Source: Hyphomicrobiales bacterium
GTDB taxonomy: Bacteria; Pseudomonadota; Alphaproteobacteria; Rhizobiales; Rhizobiaceae
Direction of reading: 5' to 3'
Assembly (NCBI GenBank): GCA_900472295.1
Contig: UCIA01000008.1
Span: 109,875 to 173,874 of the forward strand
DNA: 64,000 bases
How positions within the stretch are numbered: the first letter of the stretch is position 1; each line of letters begins with the position of its first letter. This document shows, piece by piece, positions 46,793-56,117 of this stretch. Both the position numbers and the translations under genes were made by a program. The notes below the pieces were generated by a model. That model was not told the origin of the DNA and did not search any database. It saw nothing but the letters and a program-made list of their open reading frames with translations.

Positions 46793-48691
46793 TCAGCTGT
46801 CTCCAAGCCAGAATGTATCCGGCATGTAGACACCGAAATAGGCGGTCGGGTCGTAGCCGAAGAGTGCCTTGTCAGGCAGGTTGCGCAGCCGCGAGGACAC
46901 CAGAATCGGCTGATGCGTTGCGTTCACGGTGCCGATCGAAAACACCTGATCGGTGTAGATCGACAGCATCGAGTTCCAGATTTCGGCGCGCTCGCTGGAT
47001 TCGGTCGATGCGTTCCAGCGCTTGAGCAAAGCCATCAGCTCGACCACTTCAGGGAGATCGGGCGCCTCGCCGACCGCGCCATGCGACAAATAGTGAGCCC
47101 CCCAGAGCGGCCATTGCAGCTGGTCATCGATGGTCGGCGCCAGCTGGTACGGGTTCATGTCGGCGGTCGCCACGCCATTGTCGATGCCCGACCACATCGA
47201 CATCACGATCTGCCCGCCAAGCGCGCGGCTGCGGAAGATGTCGCGCTGCGAAGTCCGGATGAACAGGGCAATGCCGATCTTGCGCCAGTGATCGGTGATG
47301 AGTTCGAGCGCGTCGGTTTCCAGCGTGCTTTCGCCGGCCGTTTCCACGATGATCTGCGCCGGGCGTCCATCGGGAAGGATACGCACGCCGTCATCGTCAC
47401 GCGCCTGAAGCCCGGCCTCGTCGAGCAGGGTATTGGCCTGGTCGGGATCATGGGCGACCCAGGCTTTCGCGAATTCCGGCCGGTAGAGCGGGCTCTCCGG
47501 CAGGACCGTATCGGCACTTTCCTGCGCCAGTCCATAGAACACGGCCATATTGATCTCGCGCCTGTCCACGGCGAGCGAAAGGGCGCGGCGCACGCGCACG
47601 TCACGAAAAAGGCCACGCCACACCTGGTCGGCACAATTCAGATTGGGCAGCAGCGCCAGCCGCGAACCCTGTGTGCGTTTCCACAGATGCATCTTCACCG
47701 GGTAGCGCTTCTCCGCGTCCTTCAGGAAGGAGTAGTCGCCGAAGTCAATTCCCATGCATTGCAGGTCGCTCTCGCCCGCGCCGGTCTTGGCGGAAATGAT
47801 CGCCGATGAGCTGACATTCATGATTATCCGGTCGACATAGGGCAGTTGCCGGCCATTCTCGTCTGTTCGGTGAAAGAACGGGTTGCGCTCGAAGATGAAC
47901 TGCTCGGCCGGTGGCTTGGTCCGGTTCTGCCAGGGATCGAGCGTCGGCAGATCAGGGTTCTCCGGGCGATACTGCCGCGACATGCGGATATGCAGGAGCG
48001 TCCATTTCTGCGCCCGGTTCTCCTTCATTAGGCCGGCCAGCCGGAACGGGTCCTGATATTTCTTGTGGAACTGCTTGAGATAGGCGGCCGGCAGAACAAG
48101 TGATATCGGCGAAGCCGCAGCGAGCTTGGGCAGGAAGTCGGGATTGGGCGCATCCCAACTGTAGCGGACCGTCAACGGATCGACGATCTCGAAGCGTGGC
48201 GGCTTGCCGTCCGCCAGCAGGGCCGGGGCAAGTCCGCCTTGCGAAAGCTCATCGTTGAGCCAGACATCTTCCCAGCAATAGCGGAAATCCTCCGGCGTCA
48301 GCAGGCTGCCGTCGGACCATCTATGTCCTTCCCGTATCTTGAGGGTGAAGACGCGATCGTCCGCCACGTCGAAACTTTCGAGAATGTCGGCCTGCAAATT
48401 GAGCTTTTCATCATAGCCGACCAGGCGAGCATATCCGTAGATCGTCATCATCCGGATATCTTTCTGGCTGCCGATGATCGTGCGCAGCGTGCCGCCATAC
48501 TGGCCGGGTTGCCGGCCCACCGCAGCGAGATTCAACACGCGCGGGCTCTTGGGCAAGCGCTCAGTGAGTGCCGGCAGCGCCTTGGCCTCCAATTGCGGCC
48601 GAAGAAATTCCGGCTCCAGATCGGCGGCGCGCAACGGGCTCGGCAGAAATGCCGAAGCCATCAGCCCAAGGACGGTGCGCCGGCTGATCAA
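46793..48691 (-). CDS. Periplasmic substrate-binding protein, SBP family 5, Tat-type signal
   Basis: This 632-residue protein starts at a TTG that overlaps the TGA of the ATPase gene (TTGA). The first residues give a twin-arginine signal ([14 protein letters not shown]) with cleavage likely after LPSPLRAA. The mature part is a family 5 solute-binding protein (TLKIREGHRWSDGSLLTPEDFRY, then RVRRALSLAVDRREIN), which binds peptides, nickel chelates or similar. At about 610 residues it is longer than DppA and closer to YejA-like proteins. A longer frame upstream exists but lies inside the ATPase gene. Use of the Tat route suggests folding before export. The substrate cannot be told from sequence. 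Confidence 0.88.
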   Translation of the reverse strand: MISRRTVLGLMASAFLPSPLRAADLEPEFLRPQLEAKALPALTERLPKSPRVLNLAAVGRQPGQYGGTLRTIIGSQKDIRMMTIYGYARLVGYDEKLNLQADILESFDVADDRVFTLKIREGHRWSDGSLLTPEDFRYCWEDVWLNDELSQGGLAPALLADGKPPRFEIVDPLTVRYSWDAPNPDFLPKLAAASPISLVLPAAYLKQFHKKYQDPFRLAGLMKENRAQKWTLLHIRMSRQYRPENPDLPTLDPWQNRTKPPAEQFIFERNPFFHRTDENGRQLPYVDRIIMNVSSSAIISAKTGAGESDLQCMGIDFGDYSFLKDAEKRYPVKMHLWKRTQGSRLALLPNLNCADQVWRGLFRDVRVRRALSLAVDRREINMAVFYGLAQESADTVLPESPLYRPEFAKAWVAHDPDQANTLLDEAGLQARDDDGVRILPDGRPAQIIVETAGESTLETDALELITDHWRKIGIALFIRTSQRDIFRSRALGGQIVMSMWSGIDNGVATADMNPYQLAPTIDDQLQWPLWGAHYLSHGAVGEAPDLPEVVELMALLKRWNASTESSERAEIWNSMLSIYTDQVFSIGTVNATHQPILVSSRLRNLPDKALFGYDPTAYFGVYMPDTFWLGDS

Positions 48692-50583
48692 TGGCGTAGC
48701 TCGCGGGCATCGGCCGAACGTCGGGCCAGCACGAGGTGGCCGCCGCCAAGATCGAGCGGCGACAGCGTATTCTCCTCGCCATCGTCGCGGAATTGCGGTC
48801 CCCATGTGCCGGCGTCGGAAGCGCCGCCGAGCTTCAGCGTCTTGAAATCCATCAGCCTGTCGAGATCAGGGAAAGGGACCGCGGCGACCAGCGAGCGCGT
48901 GTAGGGGTGGATCGGTTTCCTGAGCAGAATTTCGCGCGGGGCGAGCTCGACGATACGCCCGCCGCACATCACCGCGATGCGGTCCGCCATGTAGTCCACC
49001 ACCGCCAGATTGTGGGATATGAACAGGTAGGTCAGGCCGAGTTCCTTCTGCAGGTCCTTCAGAAGGTTGAGGATCTGCGCCTGGACGGAGACATCGAGCG
49101 CCGAAACCGGCTCGTCGCAGATCAGCAGCTCTGGCCCCAGCGCCAACGCCCGCGCGATGCCGATACGCTGGCGTTGCCCGCCGGAAAAACTGTGCGGATA
49201 ACGCTTGATGAAGCGCGGATCGAGTCCGATTGCCTGCATCAGGCTCTTGACCGTGGCCAGTCGGGACGCTGCATTGCCGCGTTGATGTATCTCCAGCGGC
49301 TCGCTCAGGATGTTCTCCACCGTCATGCGCGGTGAAAGCGACGAAACCGGATCCTGGAAGACCATCTGGATCTTCGCGCGCAGCTTGCGCAGGGCGTCTC
49401 CCTCGCCCTCCAGGACATCGATCGGTCCATCGCGGCCGTTGAAGATCACCGAGCCGCCGCTGGGCGTGATAGCGCGCATGAGGATTTTGCTGACGGTGGT
49501 TTTGCCGCAGCCGCTTTCGCCGACCAGGCCCAGGCATTCACCCCGCCTGATATCGAAGCTCACGCCGTCCACGGCGCGAACCGAGGTTTGCTGCTTGTTG
49601 CCAAACCATCCCGAATTGCGGATGGTGAAAGTCTTGCTCAGATCCCTGACCGATAGCAGGATGTCGTCCGGCCCCTTCGATGCCGGCGCCGTCTGCTCGC
49701 CCAGCAGGTTCCCGACATTCACCGGCACTTCGCGAAGCGCCTTCAGCCTTTCGCCGGGCTTCAGGTCGAAATGCGGAACGGCTGCCATCAGGCCCTTCAG
49801 GTAAGGGTGGCCCGGCCGGCGGAATATCGCCTCCACGGGTCCGGCCTCCATGATCTCGCCATGGTACATGACCACCACCTCGTCGGCGACATTGGCGACA
49901 ACGCCAAGGTCGTGCGTGATCAGCAGCATCGCCATGTTCAGCTTGGTCTGAAGCTCGCGCAGCAATTGCAGGATTTGCGCCTGGATGGTGACGTCCAACG
50001 CCGTCGTCGGCTCGTCGGCGATCAACAAAGCGGGCCGGCAGATAAGGGCCATGGCGATCATGGCGCGCTGGCGCAATCCTCCCGAAAGTTCAAAAGGATA
50101 CATGTCATAGGCGCGCTTGGGGTTGGGAAAGCCGACCAGGCTGAGCATTTCCACGGTCCGCGCCTTGCGCTCCGCCCGAGCCATGGGCGTATGAATCTGC
50201 AGGGATTCGCTGACCTGGTTGCCGATCGTGTGCAGCGGCGACAGCGATGTCATCGGCTCCTGAAAGATCTTGCCGATGCGGCTGCCTCTGAGCGCCCGGA
50301 TTTCGGGTCCGTCACGCGGCATCTGCAGGATATCCTGCGTCGTGCCGGGCTTTTCAGGATCGGAAAACAGGATACGGCCGCGAGCACGGGCGGTGTTCGG
50401 CAAAATGCCCATCACTGCCTGGCTGAGAACCGATTTTCCGGACCCTGACTCGCCCACAAGCGCGGTAACCTTGCCGGGCAGGACGCGGAGATTTGCACGC
50501 CTGACGGCATGCAGCGGTCCCCCTATGATGGCAAAAGAAATGCCAACATCCTCGATCCGCAGCAGATCAACATCCGAATTCAT
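48688..50583 (-). CDS. Double-domain oligopeptide ABC transporter ATPase (YejF/DppD-DppF fusion type)
   Basis: This 631-residue protein contains two ABC ATPase domains. The first has Walker A GESGSGKS (44-51), signature LSGGLRQR and Walker [13 protein letters not shown]. The second has Walker A GESGCGKT, signature FSGGQRQR and Walker [13 protein letters not shown]. Both sets look active. It should power import through the OppB/OppC-type pore. The gene order ATPase, binding protein, OppB, OppC differs from the yejABEF order of enterobacteria, with the ATPase gene first. The gene's end overlaps the TTG start of the binding-protein gene. Confidence 0.92.
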   Translation of the reverse strand: MNSDVDLLRIEDVGISFAIIGGPLHAVRRANLRVLPGKVTALVGESGSGKSVLSQAVMGILPNTARARGRILFSDPEKPGTTQDILQMPRDGPEIRALRGSRIGKIFQEPMTSLSPLHTIGNQVSESLQIHTPMARAERKARTVEMLSLVGFPNPKRAYDMYPFELSGGLRQRAMIAMALICRPALLIADEPTTALDVTIQAQILQLLRELQTKLNMAMLLITHDLGVVANVADEVVVMYHGEIMEAGPVEAIFRRPGHPYLKGLMAAVPHFDLKPGERLKALREVPVNVGNLLGEQTAPASKGPDDILLSVRDLSKTFTIRNSGWFGNKQQTSVRAVDGVSFDIRRGECLGLVGESGCGKTTVSKILMRAITPSGGSVIFNGRDGPIDVLEGEGDALRKLRAKIQMVFQDPVSSLSPRMTVENILSEPLEIHQRGNAASRLATVKSLMQAIGLDPRFIKRYPHSFSGGQRQRIGIARALALGPELLICDEPVSALDVSVQAQILNLLKDLQKELGLTYLFISHNLAVVDYMADRIAVMCGGRIVELAPREILLRKPIHPYTRSLVAAVPFPDLDRLMDFKTLKLGGASDAGTWGPQFRDDGEENTLSPLDLGGGHLVLARRSADARELRH

Positions 50584-50660
50584 TCTCGCACCAGCCCCGC
50601 TCTGGCAGTCCCAGAAAGCAAGACTAGCGCATTGTCGGCCTAGAGCAACTTGGATTCGAA

Positions 50661-50693
50661 CAGTCGTCAGTGGCGGAACCGGCGACAGGACTG
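50661..50693 (-). terminator. Possible stem-loop downstream of the cyclase gene at 50726-52066
   Basis: CAGTCGTC (50661-50668) pairs with GAC (50684-50686) and GACTG (50689-50693) around a two-base bulge, with an internal CGG-AA-CCG element. It lies 33 bp past the stop of the leftward cyclase gene and upstream of the ABC ATPase gene. No T-run follows, so it would be a weak or Rho-assisted terminator at most. It may be chance. Confidence 0.28.
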
Positions 50694-50725
50694 CTCAACA
50701 AGGCCTTCGGATCAGATCGTGGCGG

Positions 50726-52066
50726 CTACTGGAGCTTGCTCGGGTCGCCCGCCGACAGCCGCGCGGTATCGCGATGAAGCAGCATGACCTGCTCGGCCTC
50801 CGATTTTCGGTCGTGAATCGTCTCCATCGCACCGTCTTCATCGGGTGTGAGCGCACCCGACAGGTCGGGTGAAAGCACCGTCAGCTTCTGCTTGATGCCC
50901 GTTAGTTCCTCGTGGCCCAGCGTCAGCCAGCTGTTTGCGCCGCAATAGCTGGCGAAGTCCTTGCTGGCGAGAACGCTGTGCGGATACTTCTTGGTCAGGA
51001 CCTGGAGGCGCTGGACCTCGTTTACAGCCGAGCCGAAGACGGAGAATGTGAGCCGGTCGGTAAGCCCGACATTGCCAAACATCACATTGCCGACATGCAG
51101 GCCGATGCCAAATTTTATGTCGGACAACCCTTGTTCCTTTCTGCGCAGATTGAGCTCAATCACGCGCGCGTTCGCCTTGTGCGCTGCCGAAAGAGCAGCC
51201 TGGCAGGCGATCTCGGACTGGGAGCGGTGCCTTTCGCAAGGATAGACGGCAATGAAGCCGTCCCCGATGAAACTCATGATCTGCCCGCCTTTGCGATTGA
51301 AAGGTGCAGCAACAGCGTCGAAAAACTGGTTCAGCGTATCGATATAGACTTCGCGGCCCGAGGTTGCGGCAAGCCTGGACGAGCCGCGCATATCGCCCAT
51401 GACCAGTGCGGCCCGAATTGTATCACCTTCGCCGCGCCTGATCTGACCGTCAAGCACGCGCCTGCCAGCGTCGCCGCCGAGATAGGTGGTCATCATGTTG
51501 TCGGCAAGCTTGGTAAGCACCGCCATCTTGGTTGCGATAGCGAGATGGCTCTGGATGCGCAGCAGCGCCGAAATCATGCTGTCGCTGAAGCCTGAAGCAC
51601 TGTCGGTGGACCAGGATCCGATCATGCCCTGACTGGTGTTGCCGCTGAAGGGATGGACGAAAGCCATGTAATCCGTGACGCCCATAAGCCTGAGCTCATC
51701 GAATATAGGAAACTCCGGCGGCAACGTCGGGTCGATCCGGCGTCTCAGATGGTCGAGCTTGTTGCTGAGCAGATGGTAGTATGGGCTGGTCAGGAATCTG
51801 TCGGAGGGCTCGCCGGGCTCGACGCGGAAGCCTTCCACTTCTATGCCCTGGCCGCGAATCCAGGTGAAGCCAAGCGCGTCATAAAGCGGATGCAGCATCG
51901 AAAAGCTCAAATGCACCCGCTTCAGTGGCAGGCCGGCGGCAGCCAGCCTCTCGCAAAAGCCCTTTACCAATGTTTCCAGGTCGCTGCCCGCCAGCGCCGA
52001 TTGGTTCAGCCAATCGGCAACCTTATCCATGAGAATGGTGGAAATTTCTGCCTGCGCTGTGCTCAT
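50726..52066 (-). CDS. Class III adenylate/guanylate cyclase with unknown N-terminal sensor
   Basis: This 446-residue protein has an N-terminal domain of about 190 residues that I do not recognise (with GFTWIRGQGIEVEGFRV and MGVTDYMAFVHPFSG), then a helical linker and a cyclase domain (about 230-400). Catalytic features are present: Asp in VMGDMRGSSR, Asp in SFIGDGFIAVYP, and FGSAVNEVQRLQ with the Asn/Arg pair. The N-terminal type recurs with cyclase domains in rhizobia. No membrane helix is visible. The ATG at 52066 has no strong Shine-Dalgarno; a TTG-type start at 52120 would add 18 residues. It stands alone between the ABC importer and the UDP-sugar dehydrogenase, all leftward. Confidence 0.83.
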   Translation of the reverse strand: MSTAQAEISTILMDKVADWLNQSALAGSDLETLVKGFCERLAAAGLPLKRVHLSFSMLHPLYDALGFTWIRGQGIEVEGFRVEPGEPSDRFLTSPYYHLLSNKLDHLRRRIDPTLPPEFPIFDELRLMGVTDYMAFVHPFSGNTSQGMIGSWSTDSASGFSDSMISALLRIQSHLAIATKMAVLTKLADNMMTTYLGGDAGRRVLDGQIRRGEGDTIRAALVMGDMRGSSRLAATSGREVYIDTLNQFFDAVAAPFNRKGGQIMSFIGDGFIAVYPCERHRSQSEIACQAALSAAHKANARVIELNLRRKEQGLSDIKFGIGLHVGNVMFGNVGLTDRLTFSVFGSAVNEVQRLQVLTKKYPHSVLASKDFASYCGANSWLTLGHEELTGIKQKLTVLSPDLSGALTPDEDGAMETIHDRKSEAEQVMLLHRDTARLSAGDPSKLQ

Positions 52067-52157
52067 ACTGTCTTGAGACCCGCCGAAGGCGAGCCATTCT
52101 CCTTTGATTCGCCGCAACACAGTCCGCCAACGACCGAAGACAAGTCAATGAAACCGG

Positions 52158-52181
52158 CTTCGGCGGCAAAAGCCGGCGAAG
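52158..52181 (-). terminator. Stem-loop between the UDP-sugar dehydrogenase and cyclase genes
   Basis: CTTCGGCGGC (52158-52167) and GCCGGCGAAG (52172-52181) pair at nine of ten positions around an AAAA loop. On the minus strand it is followed by CCGGTTTCATT, only weakly U-rich. It is 137 bp past the dehydrogenase stop and 92 bp before the cyclase ATG, so it may be a terminator or a leader structure. The rest of the 251-bp gap shows nothing else I can name. Confidence 0.35.
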
Positions 52182-52317
52182 AACGTGTCGGATGACTGTC
52201 CTTGCGGCCAAAGGGGTAGGCGCCGCTGCATCTATCTTGGGGCGTTATGTGGCGAGTCTGCCCTCAGAGTGCAATCACGATCCTGACATCGGACAAAAAT
52301 ACGCCGGCTCAACACCG

Positions 52318-53661
52318 TCAGGCCTTCACCACCGTCTCTCGGACTAGGCCGAGGCGACCAAAAACATTGCGTGTGTCGACAATCAGAAGGGCGTGATCGG
52401 CGATCGTCTGATAGTCGATCGCATCGTGATCGGTTGCAACGACGACAGCATCGAAATCCTGCAAGGCCGCCGCGGTCAATTCGACCGAGCGGCGACCCTT
52501 GATCGCCATATGCTCGCGTGTGGTCGGGATTTCGGCAACATGCGGATCGTGGAATTCCGCCTTGCCGCCCCATTCCTCGATGAGTTCAATGAGCCGCAAT
52601 GAGGGGCTTTCGCGGATGTCGGGCACATTCTTCTTGTAGGCAAGCCCGATGATGAGAATGCGCGAGCGGCTGAGCGCCTTGCCGCAGCGCCGATCCAGCG
52701 CCTTCGCCAGTTCATCGACCACATGACGCGGCATGGCCGTATTGATCTCTGCCGCCAGCTCGATGAAGCGGGTCGGCAGTTCGTATTCGCGCGCCTTCCA
52801 CGTCAGATAGAAGGGATCGATCGGCACGCAGTGCCCGCCAAGTCCGGGGCCGGGATAGAAAGGCATGTAGCCGAAGGGTTTGCTCTTTGCCGCCTCGATC
52901 ACCTCCCAGATGTCGATGCCCATCGCGCCGAGCACGACCTTCAACTCGTTGACGAGCGCTATGTTGACCGAACGGAAGATGTTCTCCGTCAGCTTGACCG
53001 CCTCGGCGGTCGCATTTGTGGAAACCGGAACGACGGTCTTGACCACGCTCTGGTAGAAAGCCTGCACGAGCGCCGCTGCTTCAGCGCCGTCGCCTGCCAC
53101 GACCTTGGGGATCGTTGCGACTTCAAAGCTGCGGTTGCCGGGATCCTCGCGTTCGGGCGAGAAGCCGAGGAAGAAATCCGTCTTCGACCGCAAGCCGGTT
53201 TGTTCCAGTATGGGCTTGATCACGTCGTCGGTGGTGCCGGGATAGGTGGTCGATTCCAGTACGATCAACTGGCCGGGACGCAAATGCCTGGCGATGGTGC
53301 TTGCCGTGTTCTCGACAAAGGAGAGATCCGGCTCACGATGTTTCGTCAGCGGTGTCGGGACGCAGATGATGATGACATCGCAGACCGCCAGCTCGGCAAA
53401 ATCCGCGGTGGCGCGGAACCGTCCGTTCGCCACCTGGCCGGCAAGGGCTGTCGACGTCACCGCCTCGATATAGGATTGGCCGTTGTTCAGGCTCTCGACC
53501 TTCTGGGCTTCGATATCGAAGCCGGAAACCGGGAAACCGGCGCGCGCGATCGCAACCGCCAGCGGCAGCCCGACATAACCCAGTCCGATCACGCCGACTT
53601 GCGCGGCGCGCGTCGAAATCCGGTCCAGCAGACTGTCATATGTCGATCGTGAGGCGTCCAA
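52318..53661 (-). CDS. Nucleotide-sugar 6-dehydrogenase (WbpA/UDP-GlcNAc dehydrogenase type)
   Basis: This 447-residue enzyme oxidises the C6 of a UDP-hexose (probably UDP-GlcNAc or a related sugar) to a uronic acid for surface polysaccharide synthesis. The NAD site GVIGLGYVGLP is at residues 23-33. The catalytic Cys (about residue 278) lies in GPGLGGHCVPIDPFYL, which is the WbpA/WecC subfamily pattern rather than UDP-glucose dehydrogenase. The C-terminal Rossmann domain has ILIIGLAYKKNVPDIRESPSL. The start is a TTG at 53661, chosen because it leaves the usual 20-odd residues before the NAD motif; no strong ribosome binding site is seen. It fits the glycosyltransferases further right. Confidence 0.9.
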   Translation of the reverse strand: MDASRSTYDSLLDRISTRAAQVGVIGLGYVGLPLAVAIARAGFPVSGFDIEAQKVESLNNGQSYIEAVTSTALAGQVANGRFRATADFAELAVCDVIIICVPTPLTKHREPDLSFVENTASTIARHLRPGQLIVLESTTYPGTTDDVIKPILEQTGLRSKTDFFLGFSPEREDPGNRSFEVATIPKVVAGDGAEAAALVQAFYQSVVKTVVPVSTNATAEAVKLTENIFRSVNIALVNELKVVLGAMGIDIWEVIEAAKSKPFGYMPFYPGPGLGGHCVPIDPFYLTWKAREYELPTRFIELAAEINTAMPRHVVDELAKALDRRCGKALSRSRILIIGLAYKKNVPDIRESPSLRLIELIEEWGGKAEFHDPHVAEIPTTREHMAIKGRRSVELTAAALQDFDAVVVATDHDAIDYQTIADHALLIVDTRNVFGRLGLVRETVVKA

Positions 53662-53774
53662 AAATCTGCTTTCTCAATTCGGACTGGCTTGTACGCGCCC
53701 GTGGCGAGGCTCGCCTTGGTCCCAAGAACAGTGGCCGAGGCATATTGCGGAAGATCGAACTCCGCAAGCCGTCA

Positions 53775-54941
53775 TCAAGCCCGCGCCTTCGCCTTCAGGC
53801 TTGCGGCAGCCACTGCATAACCGCCGTCGGCGCCATCGATGAAATGAACGTGGTCGGGCTGTAGCGGCGAGATGACCAGGCATGTCATCAGGGCCGATTT
53901 CTGGCGGTGCAGGCCGTAGCTGCAGATGCCAGCCGCTTCCGCCTGCTTCAGCCGGCTCTCGATCCGTTGCAGCACATCCGCGTCAACGTCGATGGTCATC
54001 TTCAAGCCGTCGTCGAACTTCCGGAAATCCGAATTGCTCGCCACCTCGCGCTTGTAGACCTTTGGATCGAAACGGCCGATCGTCCAGCCAAATTTGTCGG
54101 TGACCGCCGTAAGCGTCATCAGGAACATCACCCATAGCTTCGCCCGCCACCGCCGCCCTGGCGGCGCCGTGGCCCGCGCCTCGACGTCGAGGCCGGCGGG
54201 CAGCAGACTGTAGCTCGGCCCGTCGACCGGCACCGGATGGCCATCGCGCTCCTGCCTGCTGGCAAGAGCGATGATGTCAGAGGCCAGAAACTGAAAACCG
54301 CGCAAGTCGCGCGATGCCCCTGGCAGGGCTATGATCGAGACGATTTCGCCATGCCGGGCTTCGATCGGGTTCCAGCGGCAGGAGAGGCCGGTCAGATTCG
54401 GCCGCGCGCCGGCCGGCGCAGGCTCGACACGATAGCGCCCCGCTTTCATCTGGGCTTCCGCCCAACTGCCGCCGCCACCGGCGAACATGGCATAGAAGGC
54501 CGCTTCGGAGGCCTGAAACCTCGCCACGCGTACGTCGAGGCCTTGCGCTCTTATGTCCTTTACCGGCACGATTGCCGCGCGCAAGGTCAGGTCCAGTTCG
54601 TCCGCCACCCACCGTTGGACGGAAGCAAGCGCGTTGCGGGCTATCTCCAGCGCCGAGCCGGGAAACGCCACCAGCGCGCCGTCGCCGCCGAAGACGAAGG
54701 GAAGATCTTGCCGGCCCAGCGCATTGAGCAGCGCCGAAATGACACTGGCGCCGGCCATGTTGACGGTTTTATAGCGCCCGGCCTCGATCGCCTTGGTCGA
54801 GCCGACGATGTCGGCAGTAGCCAGCGCCCAGTCATCGGGGAGGGGCCGATAGTTGTCGATATCGGCAACGCTTTCGAACTTTGCGAAGACCGGCAGGGAA
54901 GCGACAAACGGGTCGGGCGCGGCAGCTGTTTCCATGAGCAT
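53775..54941 (-). CDS. DUF3095 family protein, cyclase-like
   Basis: This 388-residue protein matches DUF3095, for which I know no assigned function. Residues 44-49 (D-I-V-G-S-T) in a strand-loop-helix context, followed by GRYKTVNMAGA, resemble the metal-binding start of class III cyclase domains, and GGDGA (85-89) sits at the second metal site. This suggests a divergent nucleotide cyclase or GGDEF-like fold; it is an inference. A C-terminal half with KFDDGLKMTIDVDAD and CLVISPLQPDHVHF is specific to the family. One possible helix (LWVMFLMTLTAVTDKFG) is present. The start may be 54941 or the ATG at 54935. It is divergent from the GT4 gene across 87 bp. Confidence 0.78.
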   Translation of the reverse strand: MLMETAAAPDPFVASLPVFAKFESVADIDNYRPLPDDWALATADIVGSTKAIEAGRYKTVNMAGASVISALLNALGRQDLPFVFGGDGALVAFPGSALEIARNALASVQRWVADELDLTLRAAIVPVKDIRAQGLDVRVARFQASEAAFYAMFAGGGGSWAEAQMKAGRYRVEPAPAGARPNLTGLSCRWNPIEARHGEIVSIIALPGASRDLRGFQFLASDIIALASRQERDGHPVPVDGPSYSLLPAGLDVEARATAPPGRRWRAKLWVMFLMTLTAVTDKFGWTIGRFDPKVYKREVASNSDFRKFDDGLKMTIDVDADVLQRIESRLKQAEAAGICSYGLHRQKSALMTCLVISPLQPDHVHFIDGADGGYAVAAASLKAKARA

Positions 54942-55028
54942 CAGATAGCATATTCCACAGCTTTGGAGGTGAAGTCGATCATGCTTCGAAATTGACTTGG
55001 CGCGGCTTTGCGATGATAGGGTCCGGCA

Positions 55029-56117
55029 ATGCGAATTGCCTTCTACGCACCGCTGAAGTCACCCAATCATCCCGTTGCCTCCGGCGATCGCCAGATGGCG
55101 CGGATGCTGGTCAAGGCGCTTCAGCAGGAAGGGCACGGCGTCGAACTGGCATCGGAATTACGCTTGTATCTACGCGAACCGGAGCCGCAAAGTTTCGATG
55201 CGCTCAAGATCGAGGCCGCAGAGGAAGCAGCACGGATTGCCAGGCTTTGGGATCGTGACGGCAAGCCTGATCTCTGGTTCACTTATCATCCCTATTACAA
55301 GGCGCCCGACCTGATCGGGCCCGAGATGGCGTCGGCCTTTGCCATCCCCTATGTGACGGCGGAAGCTTCCTATTCGAGGCGGCGCAACGCCGGTCTGTGG
55401 GCCGACAGCCAGGCGTTGGTGGCGCGCGCCGTCGAACAGGCGGCGCTGAACATCTGCTTCACACAAAGGGACCATCAGGGACTGGCGGATGCGATACCCA
55501 ATGCTGCCTTCGGCATGCTTCCCCCCTTCATCGACACGTCGGCATTCGGGGAAACACCGGCATGGGGCTCTCCGACGCGCCTCGTGACCGTCGCCATGAT
55601 GCGCCCGGGCGACAAAGTCTTGAGCTATCGCCTGCTGGCGCAGGCGCTAGGTTCGATCGCTCACCTTCCCTGGACCCTGTCGGTCGTGGGCGACGGGCCT
55701 GCCCGCGAAGCGGTCGAAGCGCTATTCGCCAGCTTGCCCGCCGACCGCATCGAATGGCTTGGCGCGATCGAGCCGGCCGCCGTGCCGGATGTCCTCTACA
55801 GCGGCGGCATCTACGTCTGGCCGGGCTTTGGCGAGGCCTATGGCATTGCCTATCTTGAAGCGCAGGCCGCTGGCCTTCCGGTGGTGGCTCAGCATATCGC
55901 CGGCGTGCCGGAGGTCGTGCGGGATGGCCAGACCGGGTTCCTCACCCCGCCGGGCGATGTGGCGGCGTTCGCCTCTGCCATTGAAGGACTTCTGGCCCGT
56001 AATGACGAAAGAGCGATCATGGCCGCGGAGGCCAGACGTTTCGTCCTCGAAGGACGTTCCCTCGACGTTGCGGCGGCGCGTCTGGCCGAACTTCTCAAGA
56101 AGGTCCCGGTGTCATGA
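55029..56117 (+). CDS. Family 4 glycosyltransferase
   Basis: This 362-residue protein has the GT-B fold pattern of GT4 enzymes: an N-terminal acceptor domain (IAFYAPLKSPNHPVASGDRQMARMLV), a link region, and the nucleotide-sugar site with GFGEAYGIAYLEAQAAGLPVVA and GVPEVVRDGQTGFLTPPGD. The Glu residues of the E-x7-E motif are present. It transfers a sugar from an activated donor to a glycan or lipid. AGGG lies seven bases before the ATG. It overlaps the next gene by four bases (ATGA), so the two form a unit. Confidence 0.9.
   Translation: MRIAFYAPLKSPNHPVASGDRQMARMLVKALQQEGHGVELASELRLYLREPEPQSFDALKIEAAEEAARIARLWDRDGKPDLWFTYHPYYKAPDLIGPEMASAFAIPYVTAEASYSRRRNAGLWADSQALVARAVEQAALNICFTQRDHQGLADAIPNAAFGMLPPFIDTSAFGETPAWGSPTRLVTVAMMRPGDKVLSYRLLAQALGSIAHLPWTLSVVGDGPAREAVEALFASLPADRIEWLGAIEPAAVPDVLYSGGIYVWPGFGEAYGIAYLEAQAAGLPVVAQHIAGVPEVVRDGQTGFLTPPGDVAAFASAIEGLLARNDERAIMAAEARRFVLEGRSLDVAAARLAELLKKVPVS

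Noticed and set aside
54963..54995. A leader peptide: GGAGGT followed by ATG and a four-codon frame before the GT4 gene
   Set aside because: Four codons are too few to show selection and there is no attenuator hairpin; it is probably chance.
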